Assembly: GCA_046705265.1 (NCBI GenBank)
Contig: JBJKQL010000103.1
Span: 20,270-84,269 of the forward strand
DNA length: 64,000 nt
Origin: JAJYTL01 sp046705265
GTDB lineage: Bacteria; Pseudomonadota; Alphaproteobacteria; Ferrovibrionales; Ferrovibrionaceae
Direction: 5' to 3'
Shown here: one piece after another, positions 9,157 to 18,315 of the stretch
How the letters are laid out: each line of letters opens with the position of its first letter
How positions within the stretch are numbered: position 1 is the first letter of the stretch
Notes under the pieces: generated by a model
The model's input: only the letters and a program-made list of their open reading frames with translations
What the model was told of the DNA's origin: nothing
The model's database searches: none
Position numbers and translations under genes: made by a program

Positions 9157-9644
9157 CGCGCCGCGCTCCGCAGGTTCACGAGGTTCGTCCGCTTGAAGGC
9201 GACGACTTGTTCGTCGCGCTGGTTGAAGCCTTGCGTCGACCAGGTAACGATGCCTTGGCCAGGGTTCTTTTCGGATTCGCGGCGGCTCACCACCTCGCTT
9301 TCGGCGCGCAACGTGTCGCCAGCATAAACCGGCTGTTCGAAGCGCAGGTCCTCGAGGCCGAGAAAGGCACCGCCCGCCTCGCTGAAATCTTCGACCGTTA
9401 GGCCGAAGACGGTGGTGAAAACTAAGTATGGGTTGATCACGACCTGAGGGTGTCCGTGCACCTTGGCATATTCAACATTGAAATAAAGCGGATTGAAATG
9501 AAGGGTGAGGGTCGAAAAGAGCGAGTTGTCGCCTTCATTCAAGGTGCGCCCCCAATGGTGTTTGAACCGGCGACCGGGAACGAAGTCTTCGTACATCAGC
9601 CCTTTTCGTTTAAGCACCGCACGGGCGCGAAAATCAGCTTCCAT
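9153..9644 (-). CDS. MaoC-like dehydratase/hydratase, upstream copy
   Basis: A 163-residue MaoC-family hotdog protein. It reads GLMYEDFVPGRRFKHHWGRTLNEGDNSLFS, then LHFNPLYFNVEYAK with the conserved Asn. VINPYLVFTTVFGLTVEDFSE and the FLGLEDLRFEQPVYAGDTL strand pair of the family follow. The frame is open to 9695, but ATG at 9644 has AAAGGAC upstream and leaves a 16-bp gap from the PrpD gene. It is only distantly similar to the second MaoC (7523-7999), so the two are not a recent duplication. Likely a hydratase for an itaconyl-, mesaconyl- or similar CoA ester; the exact substrate is not visible. Confidence 0.83.
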   Translation of the reverse strand: MEADFRARAVLKRKGLMYEDFVPGRRFKHHWGRTLNEGDNSLFSTLTLHFNPLYFNVEYAKVHGHPQVVINPYLVFTTVFGLTVEDFSEAGGAFLGLEDLRFEQPVYAGDTLRAESEVVSRRESEKNPGQGIVTWSTQGFNQRDEQVVAFKRTNLVNLRSAAR

Positions 9645-9660
9645 TAGTCGGTCTGTCCTT

Positions 9661-11058
9661 TCATGCGGCAGGGGAATCGGTGGCGCAAAGCGCAAGCAGC
9701 GGCCGGATGTCGTTCAGGCGGTCGATGCCGAGCGCCATTTCAGCGAGGCGCCCCGAGCGTCTGGGCGAGAGGATCGGCGCCACCAGGCTGTGGAACTTGG
9801 TTTCGAGCCGCACGCGCTGGTGGCCCAGGTGCTCGGCCGGGACGCCACTGTCATGGCGGCCAGTGAGGCGTGTCCCATCCGCCATCGCGACCGTCATTTC
9901 GGCCAGGGTGTGCGGCCAGTTCGGAACAAACTCGATCTCCACTTTGTCTCGCAGTGCGGTCAAGACGGGGTCGGCGGCGCTCGCTTCCGAATAGGTCGTG
10001 AGATCCGCCGTATCGAGGCCGGCCAGGGAGAACGCGGTGGTGAGTCTGAGTGAGAACTTCGCCTCGAGACCGTTGCGCGGTGCGGTGATGTTGCATACGC
10101 GGCTCGCTCCAGCGTCGAGGCGGAGGTTGACGTGCCGAATCTTTGCGAGATCGAAGGTCGAAGCCCCGCGAATACTTGCCGCGCATTCGATCGGTGCATG
10201 AGTGAGGTAACAGGCGGCATGATACTTGAAGAGATTGGCAAGGATATGAAAGCCGCCCGGCGGTTCGGCAAGCGCAGCTTCTGGATATGCGCTCTCGGTC
10301 AAGGTGGCCGCGAAACCTTGCGGACATTCGATTGCGTCTGCGCGCGCGGTGAAGCCGCGCTCGGCCAAAATCGCGGCGAGAACGCCATTTTCCGCCGCTT
10401 TGCCGGCATGAAGCGGCTTGCACATGGTGCCGAACATCGACTTGAGTCCCGCCGCTTCCGTAGCCGCGATGCCGAGCGCGTAAGCCGTCTGTTGCCAATC
10501 GAGCGCGAGAAGTTTGGCGCAGGCAGCCGCGGCACCGAGGCTCCCCAAGGTTCCTGTGCTATGAAAGCCGCGGGCATAGTGCGAAGGATTGACCATCGCG
10601 CCGACTCGGCAGGCGGTTTCGTAGCCCGCGACGAAGGCAATCATGACCTGCGAGCCGCCGATCCGGCGTGCCTCGGCAAGGGCCAAGAGGCCGGGTAGGA
10701 CAGTCACCGTGGGATGGCCGCTCATGGCGAAGTTCACGTCGTCGAAATCGAGCGCATGTGACGCCGCGCCGTTTACCAACGCGGCGCGGCGCGGCGAGAC
10801 GCGGCCGCGATGGCCGACCAAAGTTGCGGTGGCGTGACCGCCTTCGGCGAGTGCGTCGTCACGAAGGATGCGGGACAGCGGTTCCTTGGTGCCGGCGAGG
10901 GTTACCGCGATCCAGTCGAGCACGCATTGGCGGGCGATTTCTCGCACCCGCTCCGGTATATCGGCGAGATCGAGGTTGACGATGCGGTGCGCGAGTTGCG
11001 CCGTAACCGGCAATTCAGCGGCAGGCAAGGCGGGTGTTGGCTCGATGGTGGCGGCCAT
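9661..11058 (-). CDS. MmgE/PrpD family protein
   Basis: A 465-residue member of the MmgE/PrpD family, which includes 2-methylcitrate dehydratase, cis-aconitate decarboxylase and uncharacterised isomerases. The N terminus has VREIARQCVLDWIAVTLAG, and the typical NGAASHALDFDDVNFAMSGHPTVTVLPGLLALAE block follows at about residues 95-130. GFHSTGTLGSLGAAAAC and the KYHAACYLTHAPIECA region come later. ATG at 11058 is preceded by GAGGAG. It lies 36 bp downstream of the flavoprotein and heads the tight part of the operon. A PrpD-like protein also occurs in the P. aeruginosa rip (itaconate) operon, which supports the pathway reading. Methylcitrate dehydratase is less likely because no prpB or prpC is near. 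Confidence 0.88.
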   Translation of the reverse strand: MAATIEPTPALPAAELPVTAQLAHRIVNLDLADIPERVREIARQCVLDWIAVTLAGTKEPLSRILRDDALAEGGHATATLVGHRGRVSPRRAALVNGAASHALDFDDVNFAMSGHPTVTVLPGLLALAEARRIGGSQVMIAFVAGYETACRVGAMVNPSHYARGFHSTGTLGSLGAAAACAKLLALDWQQTAYALGIAATEAAGLKSMFGTMCKPLHAGKAAENGVLAAILAERGFTARADAIECPQGFAATLTESAYPEAALAEPPGGFHILANLFKYHAACYLTHAPIECAASIRGASTFDLAKIRHVNLRLDAGASRVCNITAPRNGLEAKFSLRLTTAFSLAGLDTADLTTYSEASAADPVLTALRDKVEIEFVPNWPHTLAEMTVAMADGTRLTGRHDSGVPAEHLGHQRVRLETKFHSLVAPILSPRRSGRLAEMALGIDRLNDIRPLLALCATDSPAA

Positions 11059-11094
11059 GGCGTTCTCCTCGATCGAGGCGGTGACCGCGGCAGG

Positions 11095-12480
11095 TTAGAT
11101 CGTGACGATCTTCCCCGGATTCATCAAGTTGAACGGGTCAATCGCCTTCTTCAGTGTGCGCATGAGCGCGACGGCGGGCCCATGCTCAGCCTCAAGAAAT
11201 TTCATCTTGCCGAGGCCTACGCCATGCTCGCCGGTGCAGGTCCCTTCCATGGCAAGCGCGCGGTAGACCAGCCGATCGTTCAGTCTTTCGATTTTATCGC
11301 ACTCCACCGGATCATCTGGGTCGATCAGAACCACGAGATGGAAATTGCCGTCTCCAACGTGGCCCACGATGGGAATCAGGAGACCACTCTCGTCGATGTC
11401 TTTCCGCGTCTCGAGAATGCATTCGGCGAGCCGCGAAATCGGCACGCAAACGTCGGTCGCCCAGACCGCGGCATTGGGACGAAGCGCTTTCACGGCATAG
11501 GCGGCATCGTGGCGTGCCTGCCACAGTGTACTCCGTTCCTCCTCCTTGGTCGTCCAACGGAAGTCACCGCCGCCATTTTCGGCGGCCAGTGCCTGGACCA
11601 TCTCCGATTGTTCCCGCACGCTGGCCCCTGTGCCATGGAATTCGAGGAAGAGCGTCGGCTGCACCGGATACGAAAGACCGGCGAACTTGTTCGTCGCGTC
11701 CATCATCGCGTCGTCCAAGAGTTCGATACGTGCGATGGGGATGCCGGACTGGATCGTGGTGATGACTGTATCGACGGCGCCTTTCAGAGAGGCGAAGGAA
11801 CAGACAGCCGACGAGATTGCTTCCGGAATGCCATATAACCGAAGTGAAAGCTCGGTGATCACGCCAAGCGTACCCTCGGAGCCGACGAAAAGCCGTGTCA
11901 GGTCATAGCCGGCGGAGGATTTGCGGGCGCGCCGGGCAGTGCGGATTACCTGCCCGTCCGGTATCACGACGGTGAGGGAGAGGACATTCTCGCGCATGGT
12001 GCCGTAACGGACCGCGTTCGTGCCTGAGGCTCGCGTCGCGGCCATGCCGCCGAGAGAAGCATCAGCGCCGGGATCGATGGGAAAGAAGAGGCCGGTGTCG
12101 CGCAGATACTCGTTCAGCTGTTTGCGCGTAACGCCGGGCTCGACGGTAACATCAAGGTCCTCCACATTGACGCGAAGAACGCGGTTCATCTGCGACATAT
12201 CGAGCGAAATTCCGCCTCGGATCGCCATAAGATGACCTTCGAGCGAGGTGCCGGTGCCGAATGGAATGATCGGGGTCCGGTGGCGCGCACAGATGCGAAC
12301 GATCTCCGCAACTTCCTCCGTCGATTGCGGAAACGCGACTGCATCCGGCGCATGCGGCGGATGCCAGGATTCGTCCTTGCCGTGTTGCTCTCGTACCGCT
12401 GGCGCGGTGGATAGTCGGTCTCCGAGACGCGCTTTGAGGTCGTCGATTGCGGTCTCGCAGGCAACGGGTTGCGCAGTCAT
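11095..12480 (-). CDS. FAD-linked 2-hydroxyacid oxidase/dehydrogenase (GlcD/D-lactate type)
   Basis: A 461-residue VAO-fold flavoprotein with an FAD-binding PCMH domain and a FAD-linked oxidase C-terminal domain. The FAD region shows IIPFGTGTSLEGHL, VEPGVTRKQLNEYL, GADASLGGMAATRASGTNAVRYG and LFVGSEGTLGVITE. The C terminus holds HVGDGNFHLV and CTGEHGVGLGK, the metal and substrate region of D-lactate and D-2-hydroxyglutarate dehydrogenases. It would oxidise a D-2-hydroxy acid and pass electrons to a quinone or cytochrome. AGGAG lies five bases before the ATG. It is the first gene of the minus-strand operon and shares it with the CoA-ester genes, so its substrate may be a hydroxy acid of that pathway. 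Confidence 0.88.
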   Translation of the reverse strand: MTAQPVACETAIDDLKARLGDRLSTAPAVREQHGKDESWHPPHAPDAVAFPQSTEEVAEIVRICARHRTPIIPFGTGTSLEGHLMAIRGGISLDMSQMNRVLRVNVEDLDVTVEPGVTRKQLNEYLRDTGLFFPIDPGADASLGGMAATRASGTNAVRYGTMRENVLSLTVVIPDGQVIRTARRARKSSAGYDLTRLFVGSEGTLGVITELSLRLYGIPEAISSAVCSFASLKGAVDTVITTIQSGIPIARIELLDDAMMDATNKFAGLSYPVQPTLFLEFHGTGASVREQSEMVQALAAENGGGDFRWTTKEEERSTLWQARHDAAYAVKALRPNAAVWATDVCVPISRLAECILETRKDIDESGLLIPIVGHVGDGNFHLVVLIDPDDPVECDKIERLNDRLVYRALAMEGTCTGEHGVGLGKMKFLEAEHGPAVALMRTLKKAIDPFNLMNPGKIVTI

Positions 12481-12777
12481 CGGCGGCTCCTTTGCGTTCT
12501 GCCAAGCGGTTGCTGGCGGGCTTCAACCGAGGCACAGGCCCTTTTCTTCCTATCGGTTGGCGGGTTCGGTCGGTAAGGCCTGGAATCTGACTTTAGTCCG
12601 CAGCGATGGGGTCGGCAACCGCACCGGCGGCGGGCCTAAATGGCGATGGCAATCGGGGGGCTCGCGTGGTGGCGGCGTGTCGCCTCGCACCACAAGGAGG
12701 CGACCTTAGTCCTCGCGACGTCATCGGCCTCGCAACGTCATCGGGAAGAGACGGGTGAAACAGAGGGCCGAGAGAGG
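12481..12777. other. Intergenic region with no recognised gene
   Basis: This is the upstream flank of the minus-strand operon. The first codons of the flavoprotein are preceded by an AGGAG ribosome site at about 12485-12490. The short frames that cross the interval on both strands are rich in Arg and Pro and have no ribosome site or recognisable domain. I see no coding gene. The operon promoter must lie here but no convincing -35/-10 pair was identified. Confidence 0.5.
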
Positions 12778-12807
12778 AAAAAAATCGCCCCGCAACAGGC
12801 GGGGCGA
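12778..12807 (-). terminator. Rho-independent terminator reading leftwards
   Basis: A nine-base-pair perfect inverted repeat (TCGCCCCGC / GCGGGGCGA) with a five-base loop occupies 12785-12807. On the minus strand it is followed by seven T residues (A7 at 12778-12784 on the plus strand). The plus strand has no T run after it. It therefore terminates a transcript running from right to left, between groES and the flavoprotein. No annotated minus-strand gene lies just upstream, which is why a small transcript is proposed there. Confidence 0.7.
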
Positions 12808-12875
12808 AAAGTGTCAATCGTCGCGTAGGGAGGGAGTTTCAAGCACGATGTGTCGCCATCGTACAGGCGGTTCGG

Positions 12876-12968
12876 TTAATAAAGGGTTTCCAGCGCTGCC
12901 ATTTTCCTCAGGCGGCCAAGGCCCGCCTTCTGGTGGTAGCGCAGGGCGGGAATGTCGCCGCAAGGCAT
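12876..12968 (-). CDS. Possible 30-residue small ORF
   Basis: A short ATG-TAA frame on the minus strand encodes a basic 30-residue peptide starting MPCGDIPALRYHQ and ending MAALETLY. AGGA lies three to four bases before the ATG. Its only real support is position: it is the sole candidate product of a transcript ending at the leftward terminator at 12778-12807, 68 bp downstream. No family is recognised. The interval could equally encode a small RNA. Confidence 0.25.
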   Translation of the reverse strand: MPCGDIPALRYHQKAGLGRLRKMAALETLY

Positions 12969-13006
12969 AAATCCTAGCCGGCCGAGGCAAGCTTGTGATT
13001 TGACCC

Positions 13007-13037
13007 CTTGAACCTCTGAGAGCCTTCGGCTAAATAT
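13007..13037 (+). promoter_or_regulatory. Promoter of groESL
   Basis: A -35 like element CTTGAA (13007-13012; read as TTGAAC at 13008-13013) is separated by 17 bases from TAAATA (13031-13036). The -35 fits both sigma-70 and the alphaproteobacterial heat-shock sigma consensus; the -10 is weak for either. The CIRCE operator starts two bases after it, placing the operator at the expected transcription start. Confidence 0.55.
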
Positions 13038-13038
13038 C

Positions 13039-13065
13039 CTGGCACTCGACGCCAATGAGCGCTAG
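13039..13065 (+). promoter_or_regulatory. Degenerate CIRCE operator (HrcA site)
   Basis: The sequence has the CIRCE layout of a nine-base arm, nine-base spacer and nine-base arm: CTGGCACTC, nine bases, GAGCGCTAG. The consensus is TTAGCACTC-N9-GAGTGCTAA, so each arm has two mismatches. It lies at the presumed start of the groESL transcript, 51 bp before the groES ATG. In alphaproteobacteria HrcA represses groESL through this element in the absence of heat stress. Confidence 0.75.
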
Positions 13066-13115
13066 CAGCGCTACCGGAGGCTGTTGTATCGGATGCAAAC
13101 TGCGGAGGATAGCTT

Positions 13116-13433
13116 ATGAAATTCAGGCCGTTGCAGGACCGGGTCGTGGTCCGCCGCTTGGAAGCGGAAGAGAAGACGCGTGGCGGGATCATTATCCCTG
13201 ACACCGCGAAGGAAAAGCCGGCCGAGGGCGAAGTGGTTGCCGTCGGGAGCGGTGCGCGTAACGACAAGGGAGAGGTTATCCCTCCTGAGGTGAAGGTGGG
13301 CGACCGCATCCTGTTTGGCAAGTGGTCGGGCACCGAGGTCAAGCTCGACGACCAGGAACTCCTGATCATGAAGGAGTCCGATATCATGGGAATCATCGAG
13401 CAAGGTGGTTCCAAGGCGAAGAAGGTGGCGTAA
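13116..13433 (+). CDS. groES: Co-chaperonin GroES
   Basis: A 105-residue 10-kDa chaperonin that caps the GroEL cavity. It starts MKFRPLQDRVVVRRLEAEEKT, has the mobile loop EKTRGGIIIPDTAKEKP, and the core GEVVAVGSGAR, KVGDRILFGKWSGTEVKL and ESDIMGIIE. GGAGG precedes the ATG by eight bases. It is 15 bp upstream of groEL in one operon under the CIRCE-controlled promoter. Length and sequence are fully typical. Confidence 0.97.
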   Translation: MKFRPLQDRVVVRRLEAEEKTRGGIIIPDTAKEKPAEGEVVAVGSGARNDKGEVIPPEVKVGDRILFGKWSGTEVKLDDQELLIMKESDIMGIIEQGGSKAKKVA

Positions 13434-13448
13434 GGAGGACTGAAGACA

Positions 13449-15083
<1,635 letters not shown>

Positions 15084-15109
15084 TCGTCCGATTCGACGAC
15101 GTTGACGAG

Positions 15110-15144
15110 AGAGGGGCCGCGGCGTGCGGCCCCTCTTTTGTTTG
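15110..15144 (+). terminator. Rho-independent terminator of groESL
   Basis: An 11-bp perfect stem (AGAGGGGCCGC at 15110-15120, GCGGCCCCTCT at 15126-15136) with a five-base loop is followed by TTTTGTTT. It lies 27 bp after the groEL stop and ends the groESL transcript. Confidence 0.9.
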
Positions 15145-15406
15145 CTTGGTCGTTATTTGGCATTGCGGCGCGTGGCTGGCATTTGTCCAGGACTTGTTTC
15201 TCCGGAGTGGTGACGAATGACGAGCTTAATCCTTCTGTCTGAGCGACGTGGAGAAGAAAGGGGGACGGTGGCTTGATGCGCCGAAATCCCCCAATTTTCC
15301 CACGGAACTGCGCGACCTGATCATCGCCGCGGCTCGCCGCGATTCGCGACAATCGGGTTACACCGTGGGGCCCTGTAACGGGCTTTCTTGCCGACGCTTC
15401 TAGGCC

Positions 15407-16540
15407 ATGCCATTCTCGCTCACCATGGCAGCGTCGATCACCATCCGACCAGAAGAGGATCGGGCCCTGCTCTGTCCTAGCGGACGGTGGGAAATTGCCA
15501 ACGCGGCCCAGCTGGACCGGCTCTTGCGCGAGCTTTCGCTGCCTGATCGGCGGGTCACAATTGACCTCGACGGCATCGAGGCAATGGACACGGCCGGCGC
15601 CTGGCTTCTCGTTAGAACGCTGAAGCGCTTGGAAGCGCAGGGGCTTGTCGCCGACTTTTCCGGCGGCAAAGCTGCCTATCATCTCCTTCTCGATCAGCTC
15701 GAAGCAGCCGCACAGGCTCCCGAAGCGCCGGCGGCGGTGTCGCCGCTCGCCGACTGGTTTGTCCGCATCGGCACGGCAACAGCGGTTTTCAGCGCCGGCA
15801 TCGTTGGTTTCCTGCTCTTTCTTGGTCAGGTCGTCACGACTCTCGGTCGAATCGTGATACAGCCACGGAGGCTTCGCGTCACGGCCATCATCAACCACAT
15901 TGAAACGACCGGTGTTACCGCACTGCCGATCATCGGCTTGGTGTCATTTCTGATTGGCGTCGTGCTCGCCTATCAGGCGGAAGTGGAGCTTCGCCGCTAT
16001 GGCGCGACGAGCGCGGTGATCTACATCACCGCGACCGCAATCATGCGCGAGTTTGGTGTCCTTCTGACCGCGATTATGGTGGCAGGGCGCTCGGGCAGCG
16101 CCTTCACGGCGGAAATCGGTACCATGGTCGTTGGCGAGGAGGTCGATGCGCTGCGCACACTCGGTCTCGATCCCATCGAGATTTTGGTGATTCCCCGCCT
16201 CATCGCGCTGGTTGTCGCCGTTCCGCTTCTTTCCTTCTTCGCCGATATTCTCGGTCTTCTCGGCAGCAGCCTTCTTTCGTGGGTCGCGATCGGCCTTAGC
16301 CCCGCGCTTTACATCCATCAATTGGGCGAGATTTCGATCACTCATTTCTGGGTCGGAATGGTAAAGGCGCCGGTTTTTGCCGTGATTATCGCGTTGATCG
16401 GCTGCTACGAGGGGCTTCGCGCGGCGGGTAGCGCCGAAAGCGTCGGTCGTCAGACGACGCGCTCGGTGGTCGAAGCGGTCTTTGTCGTGATCGTGCTGGA
16501 CGCTCTGTTCTCGGTGTTTTTCGATGTCCTCGGCATCTGA
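15407..16540 (+). CDS. mlaE: MlaE-type lipid ABC permease with N-terminal STAS domain
   Basis: A 377-residue permease of the Mla/MCE phospholipid transport family. Residues 1 to about 105 form a STAS domain (VTIDLDGIEAMDTAGAWLLVRTL), the role that MlaB plays as a separate protein in E. coli. From about residue 118 the MlaE fold follows with five or so membrane segments. Signature stretches are GVVLAYQAEVELRRYG, REFGVLLTAIMVAGRSGSAFTAEIGTM and EEVDALRTLGLDP. ATG at 15425 is an alternative start; neither has a clear ribosome site. It overlaps mlaF by 17 bp. STAS-MlaE fusions are known in alphaproteobacteria. The transporter keeps outer-membrane lipid asymmetry in the better-studied cases. Confidence 0.9.
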   Translation: MPFSLTMAASITIRPEEDRALLCPSGRWEIANAAQLDRLLRELSLPDRRVTIDLDGIEAMDTAGAWLLVRTLKRLEAQGLVADFSGGKAAYHLLLDQLEAAAQAPEAPAAVSPLADWFVRIGTATAVFSAGIVGFLLFLGQVVTTLGRIVIQPRRLRVTAIINHIETTGVTALPIIGLVSFLIGVVLAYQAEVELRRYGATSAVIYITATAIMREFGVLLTAIMVAGRSGSAFTAEIGTMVVGEEVDALRTLGLDPIEILVIPRLIALVVAVPLLSFFADILGLLGSSLLSWVAIGLSPALYIHQLGEISITHFWVGMVKAPVFAVIIALIGCYEGLRAAGSAESVGRQTTRSVVEAVFVVIVLDALFSVFFDVLGI

Positions 16541-17324
16541 ACGAGAAGCCGTGATCCGCGTGCGCGGGCTTGCCGTCGGTTTTGACCGGCAGCTCGTGCT
16601 GGAGAACGCGGACCTCGATGTCTATCGGAACGAAATACTCGGCGTCGTGGGCGGCTCTGGGACCGGCAAGTCGCTGCTGCTCCGCACCATCCTTGGCCTT
16701 GTGCCGTGCCGGACAGGCCGCGTCGAAATCTTCGGCCGGGACATCGCAACGCTTAATGGCGAACAACGACGGCGCACCGAGCGCCGCTTTGGAGTCCTCT
16801 TTCAGGGCGGCGCTTTGTTTTCCTCCCTCACGGTGGCTGAGAACGTCGCACTGCCGCTTCGCGAGCATGTTGGTTTGACGGCGGCGCTTGCGGGGGAGAT
16901 CGCGGCGGTCAAACTGGCTCTGGTTGGACTCAATCCCGCGGTGGACGGCAGGAAGTACCCGTCGGAACTTTCCGGTGGCATGACGAAGCGTGCTGCGCTC
17001 GCACGGGCAATCGCGCTCGACCCCGAGGTCCTGTTTCTTGACGAGCCGACCGGCGGTCTCGATCCCATCGGCGCCGCGGCATTCGACCGGTTGATCCAGG
17101 ATCTGAAGCAAACCCTCGGGCTCACGCTCTTCATGGTCACGCACGATCTGGACTCGCTGGTCACGATTTGCGACCGTATCGCAGTACTTGCGGACCGCCG
17201 TGTTTTGACAACCGGCTCGATCGAGGAATTGCGGGCCGAGACCCATCCCTGGGTAAGGGCCTATTTCCACGGACCGCGCGCGGCGCATTTCTTTGGCCCG
17301 GAAGCGTTGAGCCGGAGCGGATGA
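16524..17324 (+). CDS. mlaF: MlaF-type ABC ATPase
   Basis: A 266-residue ABC ATPase. Walker A GGSGTGKSLLLRTILGL is at about residues 45-61, the Q-loop at VLFQGGALFSSLTV, the signature LSGGMTKRAALARAIALDPEVLFLDEPTGGLDP near residues 150-180, and the switch histidine in MVTHDLDSLV. LSGGM and the SSLTV stretch are typical for MlaF. It is translationally coupled to mlaE by overlap and ends one base before mlaD. It powers lipid movement across the inner membrane with MlaE and MlaD. Confidence 0.93.
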   Translation: MSSASEREAVIRVRGLAVGFDRQLVLENADLDVYRNEILGVVGGSGTGKSLLLRTILGLVPCRTGRVEIFGRDIATLNGEQRRRTERRFGVLFQGGALFSSLTVAENVALPLREHVGLTAALAGEIAAVKLALVGLNPAVDGRKYPSELSGGMTKRAALARAIALDPEVLFLDEPTGGLDPIGAAAFDRLIQDLKQTLGLTLFMVTHDLDSLVTICDRIAVLADRRVLTTGSIEELRAETHPWVRAYFHGPRAAHFFGPEALSRSG

Positions 17325-17325
17325 T

Positions 17326-18291
17326 ATGGAGACGAAAGCGCATTATTTTGTCGTTGGAGTCGTCGTCGTGGCGCTTCTGCTCGGCGGCATGGCCTTTGCC
17401 GTATGGCTCGGCCACCTCAGCCTGCGGGGGAGGACCGCAACATACCGCATCTTCTTCACGCAATCGGTGGCGGGGCTCGGCGTCGGTAGCCAAGTCCTAT
17501 TCAACGGCGTGCCCGTTGGCACAGTAAGCTCGATCGCCATCGATCGTCGCGATTCGCGCCGCGTGAAGGTGAAGATTCACATCAATCGGGAGGTGCCGGT
17601 ACGAGCGGATTCGATCGCCACTATCGGGCTCCAGGGCATTACCGGCGTTGCCCTCGTAGATATTTCGCCTGGTACGCCCGGTGCGCCGCTCCTTGTGCGC
17701 AAGCCTGGCGGTCTCGCGCCGAAAATTCCGTCACAACCCTCGGAACTCACCAGCGTCATACAAAGCGTGCCCCAGGTCGTGAAGGAGATGAAGACGCTGA
17801 TCGAGCATCTCGATCGCATCGCAAGCCCCGATAATGTTCGAAACTTGAAGGCGATTCTGGCAAATACCGCCACCATTACCAGCGTGGTCGCCTCGGAGCG
17901 CGCGGATTTGACGAAAACCATCGCCGCGGCTGCCGCCACGTCGGCCAAGCTCGCCCGCCTCGTGGATACGGCCGAAGCGAGCTTGGCTGCGGCTCACGCC
18001 ACCTTTTCCAGCACCGCACGGTTAACCAAGGACGATGTGCCGAAGCTTGTCGACAATATGCGCGCCACATCTCGTGCCCTGACCGCTGCGGCCAATCAGG
18101 TCAATGCCATGGTGGCGGAAAATAGGGCCTCTCTTCATCGCTTCTCTACCACCGGCCTTCCACGCTTGACGCGCCTCTTGAGTCAAACCGATCAGGTGGT
18201 TCAACAGTTGTCCCGTACCGTGCAGAAGATCGACGACAACCCTTCAGTGCTGTTCTATGGCGAAAAGGTGCCCGAACGCACTCTGCGATGA
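17326..18291 (+). CDS. mlaD: MCE-family substrate-binding protein (MlaD)
   Basis: A 321-residue inner-membrane-anchored periplasmic protein. Residues 9-31 are a single membrane segment (VGVVVVALLLGGMAFAVWLG), followed by one MCE domain (FFTQSVAGLGVGSQVLFNGVPVGTV, then IGLQGITGVALVDISPG). A long helical or coiled tail follows with repeated Ala, Thr and Val from about residue 150 to the end. This makes it longer than E. coli MlaD (183 residues) and closer to MlaD/YrbD of alphaproteobacteria. It hexamerises to form the lipid channel on top of MlaE. Confidence 0.92.
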   Translation: METKAHYFVVGVVVVALLLGGMAFAVWLGHLSLRGRTATYRIFFTQSVAGLGVGSQVLFNGVPVGTVSSIAIDRRDSRRVKVKIHINREVPVRADSIATIGLQGITGVALVDISPGTPGAPLLVRKPGGLAPKIPSQPSELTSVIQSVPQVVKEMKTLIEHLDRIASPDNVRNLKAILANTATITSVVASERADLTKTIAAAAATSAKLARLVDTAEASLAAAHATFSSTARLTKDDVPKLVDNMRATSRALTAAANQVNAMVAENRASLHRFSTTGLPRLTRLLSQTDQVVQQLSRTVQKIDDNPSVLFYGEKVPERTLR

Positions 18292-18315
18292 GGACTTGAC
18301 CATGAGGTGGCCCCG

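Noticed and set aside
15140..15406. Possible gene between groEL and mlaE
   Set aside because: No frame with a ribosome site or recognisable domain; it is upstream sequence of the transporter.
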